Origin: UBA922 sp035438805
GTDB taxonomy: Bacteria; Patescibacteriota; Patescibacteriia; Magasanikbacterales; UBA922
Direction of reading: 5' to 3'
Assembly: GCA_035438805.1 (NCBI GenBank)
Contig: DAORJA010000020.1
Span: 1 to 14,257, forward strand
Length of the DNA stretch: 14,257 bases
Within the stretch, counting starts at the first letter, position 1, and every line of letters starts with the position of its first letter. Shown in pieces: positions 11,167 to 14,257 of the stretch. A model generated the notes under the pieces. It made no database searches. It was not told the DNA's origin and saw only the letters and a program-made list of their open reading frames with translations. The position numbers were made by a program, and so were the translations under genes.

Positions 11167-14100
11167 ATTTCAAATCCTCACCATCCTCATACACCTCACT
11201 CTGACCAATAACGACAATTCGGTCTCCTCTAAATTTGAGTTTCTTAAATGCTTCTTCATTTGTCACCCAACGTTTAACAAGCTCATCAGCGTTACTTGAT
11301 TTTTTTTCAAGACGATAGACTTTTGCGGAATTAGCATATTTAATTAATGTGAATGCAGGATGAATATCAACGCGGGTAATTTCTTCACCAATCTTATACG
11401 CATCAAGAAGACGTGGATCCACGTCTTCAATCCATTCTGAGTGGTAGTTAAGTTTTGCAAATACTTTTTCGTCTGTGATCCAATATTTTGTATCATCAAT
11501 CAATACATACACTTTGGCGTCATACGGAGTTTTTATCAGTGCACCATACGTGGGCCGATACAGTGGACCTTTGTACATAAATGAAGCTTGATCTAGAGGA
11601 ACAACACTTAGGGCTGTAATTGATACGACGCTTACGGCATCCCAACTACTAAAATACGTAAAGAACATTTCCGGATTTTTAAACGCCCTTTTAGTACATT
11701 CTTCGGTTATATAGAAAACAGATGAAGCATGAGGCGATTTGTACGCATTTCCTGGAATAAGCGGGCACGATTTGGTGACACCCCCATCAGTCTGTTGATT
11801 TTCAAGAGTAATAGTATCTGAAACTATTATCGTGTCACCGGCAGGTGATCGTAATTTTACAAATACTTTTTTTACACCATTTCCAGATTCTAATTTCCAC
11901 TTTTTCTCACCCACGTACGGTTCAAATGGGATATTATTAAATGTTACATCATTCGACACTGCCATCTCCACGACATTTGACGCGGTAATAGTAAGAATAA
12001 CTTCACGTGTCTTAGTAGTTGACACATCTTTATTGATCGATAGTGATTTCACACCATTTAAAAGTATTGGTGGGTTTGCTGGGAGCAATGGCACACCACC
12101 TCCCGATACTTCATCCAGATATGAGAGCGTAAAATTAGCATCACTTTCTGATACAGAGTTCATGGTGACGGTAGTATCATTTTTTCCATTACCATCGGTA
12201 TCAATATTTTGACTTTGCCCTGCCGCAAGAGAAATCGTTACTGGATCTGATTGAATTGTAATCGTTGCTGTACCACCGACAATAGCATCAACAGTCACAG
12301 CATGCACGTGCGAACGAGATCTGAATTGAAAATCTACACTTCCGATTTGTGAAGGCATCGACATGGTGACCGTATCTGTTATATCATCCGTTGAAATAAG
12401 CGAAGATGTTGGTGTATAAGAAGTAACATCTGAGATATTTAGTGCATTCTGTGCACGAACTCTATATTGATGTGATGAATTAGCACTAAGACCAGTAACT
12501 AAATACCGTGTACTTGTGGTAGTTCCAACTACTTGCTCAGTGATTGTATTGAAAACCTCGTAGATAGTACTTGTGGAATTGTTATTAGTATCCCACGAAA
12601 CTAAGACTGCTCTCTGTCCAAGCGGTGTTGATACTACATTTCTCGGCGTACGAGGAAAACTGGAAGCTCTATATATGTACACTGCACCAGCTCCTGAGGC
12701 GAGATCATCATCTCCGGTTGCGCTAATCGCGGCGTACAGCGTCTGGTTATCAGGGCCGAAAGCAAGTGCAACTGAATCTCCAAAAGCATCACTTGCAGCA
12801 CCATCAAATGCGTGTATTTTTGACTCCTCAACCCAGGTACCCCCGTCCAATCTAAATACATATGCAGCACCCGCACCATTTCCCATATCATCATCCCCCG
12901 CCGAACCAATCAACGCATATACATTATTTCTCCCATCAAATGCAATAGATAATTCCTGACCAAAGGCATCGCTTCCTCCACCATCACTCGCAGTCAATTT
13001 ATCCTGTTCGACCCAGGTGTCACCTACGAGTTTAAAAACATATGCTGAACCGGATCCTGAACCCATATCATCGTCGCCATCAGCCCCAATTAGAGCAAAC
13101 AAGCTATCATTATTTCCCAACGTAACATGTACTGAATTACCAAATAAATCAGATAGCTGTCCATCACTCGCAGTCAATTTATCCTGTTCGACCCAGGTGT
13201 CACCTACGAGTTTAAAAACATATGCTGAACCGGATCCTGAAACTACACCATCAGCCCCACTAGCTCCAATGAACGCATACACTCCTTCATCTACAGTTGA
13301 TATTATTGATACTGCGCTTCCAAATGCATCACTTGAACTTCCATCACTCGCAGTCAATTTATCCTGCTCGACCCAGGTGTCACCTACGAGTTTGAAAACA
13401 TATGCTGAACCGGATCCTGAACCCATATCATCGTCATCTTCAACACCAACAAGTGCGTACATCTGTCCATCACCATCAGAACCAAGCGATACCTCTTCTC
13501 CAAATGCGTCGCTCGCTGCCCCATCACTCGCAGTCAATTTATCCTGTTCGACCCAGGTGTCACCTACGAGTTTGAAAACATATGCAGCACCCGCGCCATT
13601 CCCCATGTCGTCATCACCATCCATTCCAATTAGTGCATATGTATTTCCATTTCCATCCGATGCCATGGAAATCGCTTCACCAAATGAATCATTAGCAACA
13701 GTTGCATCGACTCCACGAAGTGGACTCTCATCGCGTTCACCCCACTGTACATCGTCAAAATTAAATACAAATGTTGCACCTACACTGCTCGTTACCCCAC
13801 CAGCACCATCATTATCAACTGAACCTACCATGATATGTTCACCAAGTAATCCAACAGAATAGCCGAAGGCATCACTGCTTGGTGAACTATCTCCTCCGGT
13901 TATTTTCTGCTGAAACAAAAAATCACTTAATTTATATGTTCTTCCGGTAATCAGTGAAGAGAATGAACTAAGACTGCCATATGAATCAAATGCCTGAACC
14001 TGGAAATAGTAGGTACTACTAGGTGTTAAATTCTCAAATGTATAATTTGTAGACATTGCTGTAATGAGTGAACTTGATACAGTCGAGGACACGTAGTAAC

Positions 14101-14257
14101 CGGTAGCACCACTCACAGTGCTCCACGTAAACACGATACTCGAAGTTGAAAAAGTATTAAACGCACTGAATGTCGGTGTACTTAGATTGGTCGTAATAGA
14201 AGAAGTCACTGACGAATATCCACTATCCTGCCCAAATTGATCAACTGCTTTTACTTG
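11165..14257 (-). CDS. Giant secreted/surface protein, 5' end beyond window: FN3, seven FG-GAP-like repeats, FN3, beta domains, C-terminal triple module
   Basis: About 1030 C-terminal residues are visible; the frame stays open to the right edge (V-K-A-V-D-Q-F-G before the first possible GTG at 14209), so start and signal peptide are outside. Domain order: the end of one domain and an FN3 domain (to about 13940); seven 60-residue repeats (about 13900-12640), each with D-A-F-G, a Y-A-L-I-G strand, an acidic D-G-D-D-D-M-G calcium-type loop and a Y-V-F-K-L strand, fitting one seven-bladed FG-GAP/integrin-like propeller; a second FN3 (about 12640-12400); a beta domain with a D-T-D-G-N-G-K-N-D loop; an Ig-like domain; and three C-terminal modules (about 11780-11165) with K-V-Y and K-x-W motifs. 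No C-terminal sortase motif or membrane anchor is seen. Such proteins in CPR bacteria are presumed to mediate adhesion to a host cell; that role is inferred. Confidence 0.88.
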   Translation of the reverse strand, partial: QVKAVDQFGQDSGYSSVTSSITTNLSTPTFSAFNTFSTSSIVFTWSTVSGATGYYVSSTVSSSLITAMSTNYTFENLTPSSTYYFQVQAFDSYGSLSSFSSLITGRTYKLSDFLFQQKITGGDSSPSSDAFGYSVGLLGEHIMVGSVDNDGAGGVTSSVGATFVFNFDDVQWGERDESPLRGVDATVANDSFGEAISMASDGNGNTYALIGMDGDDDMGNGAGAAYVFKLVGDTWVEQDKLTASDGAASDAFGEEVSLGSDGDGQMYALVGVEDDDDMGSGSGSAYVFKLVGDTWVEQDKLTASDGSSSDAFGSAVSIISTVDEGVYAFIGASGADGVVSGSGSAYVFKLVGDTWVEQDKLTASDGQLSDLFGNSVHVTLGNNDSLFALIGADGDDDMGSGSGSAYVFKLVGDTWVEQDKLTASDGGGSDAFGQELSIAFDGRNNVYALIGSAGDDDMGNGAGAAYVFRLDGGTWVEESKIHAFDGAASDAFGDSVALAFGPDNQTLYAAISATGDDDLASGAGAVYIYRASSFPRTPRNVVSTPLGQRAVLVSWDTNNNSTSTIYEVFNTITEQVVGTTTSTRYLVTGLSANSSHQYRVRAQNALNISDVTSYTPTSSLISTDDITDTVTMSMPSQIGSVDFQFRSRSHVHAVTVDAIVGGTATITIQSDPVTISLAAGQSQNIDTDGNGKNDTTVTMNSVSESDANFTLSYLDEVSGGGVPLLPANPPILLNGVKSLSINKDVSTTKTREVILTITASNVVEMAVSNDVTFNNIPFEPYVGEKKWKLESGNGVKKVFVKLRSPAGDTIIVSDTITLENQQTDGGVTKSCPLIPGNAYKSPHASSVFYITEECTKRAFKNPEMFFTYFSSWDAVSVVSITALSVVPLDQASFMYKGPLYRPTYGALIKTPYDAKVYVLIDDTKYWITDEKVFAKLNYHSEWIEDVDPRLLDAYKIGEEITRVDIHPAFTLIKYANSAKVYRLEKKSSNADELVKRWVTNEEAFKKLKFRGDRIVVIGQSEVYEDGEDLK
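12981..13604. repeat. Four near-identical 65-base blocks at exact 180-base spacing
   Basis: Blocks starting at 12981, 13161, 13341 and 13521 are the same over about 65 bases except for two variable positions. The first two remain identical for about 81 bases. Each encodes the Y-V-F-K-L-V-G-D-T-W-V-E-Q-D-K-L-T-A-S-D stretch of one propeller blade. The other half of each 180-base unit is diverged. More diverged copies lie at 12801 and around 13700. The pattern suggests recent copying between blades. Confidence 0.92.

Noticed and set aside
12981..13604. Regularly spaced repeats as a CRISPR array
   Set aside because: Period is 180 bases, the blocks are in frame and coding, and no cas genes are present.
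13017..13862. 281-residue open frame on the + strand with repeats
   Set aside because: It is the antisense of the propeller repeats; the repeat period and serine/proline bias follow from the real - strand gene.

Overview
The window probably comes from a small-genome bacterium of the candidate phyla radiation (Patescibacteria, Parcubacteria-like). This is an inference from several things seen together: short genes packed with 1-5 base junctions, few Shine-Dalgarno sites with several promoters placed so close to the ATG that mRNAs look leaderless, a tRNA without an encoded CCA, a GC-rich palindromic intergenic element, and a very large repeat-built surface protein ending in K-V-Y / K-x-W type repeats. 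TGA is used as a stop at 7062-7064, so the genetic code looks standard, which argues against the code-25 lineages. Most of the window is AT-rich (about 40% G+C by sampling); the first gene is clearly richer in G+C.

Layout from left to right. Positions 111-734 (-) hold an HD-domain YfbR/HDDC2-like nucleotidase with its own promoter, operator-like inverted repeat and Shine-Dalgarno site. It diverges from a PadR-family regulator and a PspC-domain membrane protein (888-2335, +), a typical envelope-stress pair. These end at a bidirectional terminator shared with a convergent membrane-anchored exported protein (2396-3424, -). Positions 3478-7331 (-) hold a tight eight-gene operon read leftwards: GIY-YIG nuclease, DHFR/RibD-like reductase, DUF1801, VOC/glyoxalase, cupin, a MazG-like plus HD fusion, YjjX inosine/xanthosine triphosphatase, and a second DUF1801 protein. 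Several of these products clean the nucleotide pool or are small stress or detoxification folds. Its promoter is preceded by a GC-rich multi-hairpin element that abuts and partly overlaps the 3' end of tRNA-Ser(GGA) (7441-7527, -).

Positions 7649-10793 (-) carry gatC, gatA and a tandem-duplicated LOG-family protein. gatC and gatA encode two subunits of the tRNA-dependent amidotransferase; gatB is not in the window. Positions 10794-11164 contain no protein gene but two apparent small RNA genes on the + strand, each with its own promoter and intrinsic terminator. The second folds as a P1-closed three-way junction that displays a perfect anti-16S (Shine-Dalgarno) octamer without a following start codon. 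I do not recognise either RNA, and this pair is the best candidate for something undescribed.

From 11165 to the right edge (-) lies the C-terminal part of a giant secreted or surface protein: FN3 domain, a seven-bladed FG-GAP-like propeller with near-identical 180-bp DNA repeats, a second FN3 domain, beta-rich domains, and three C-terminal copies of a short module. Its start lies outside the window.
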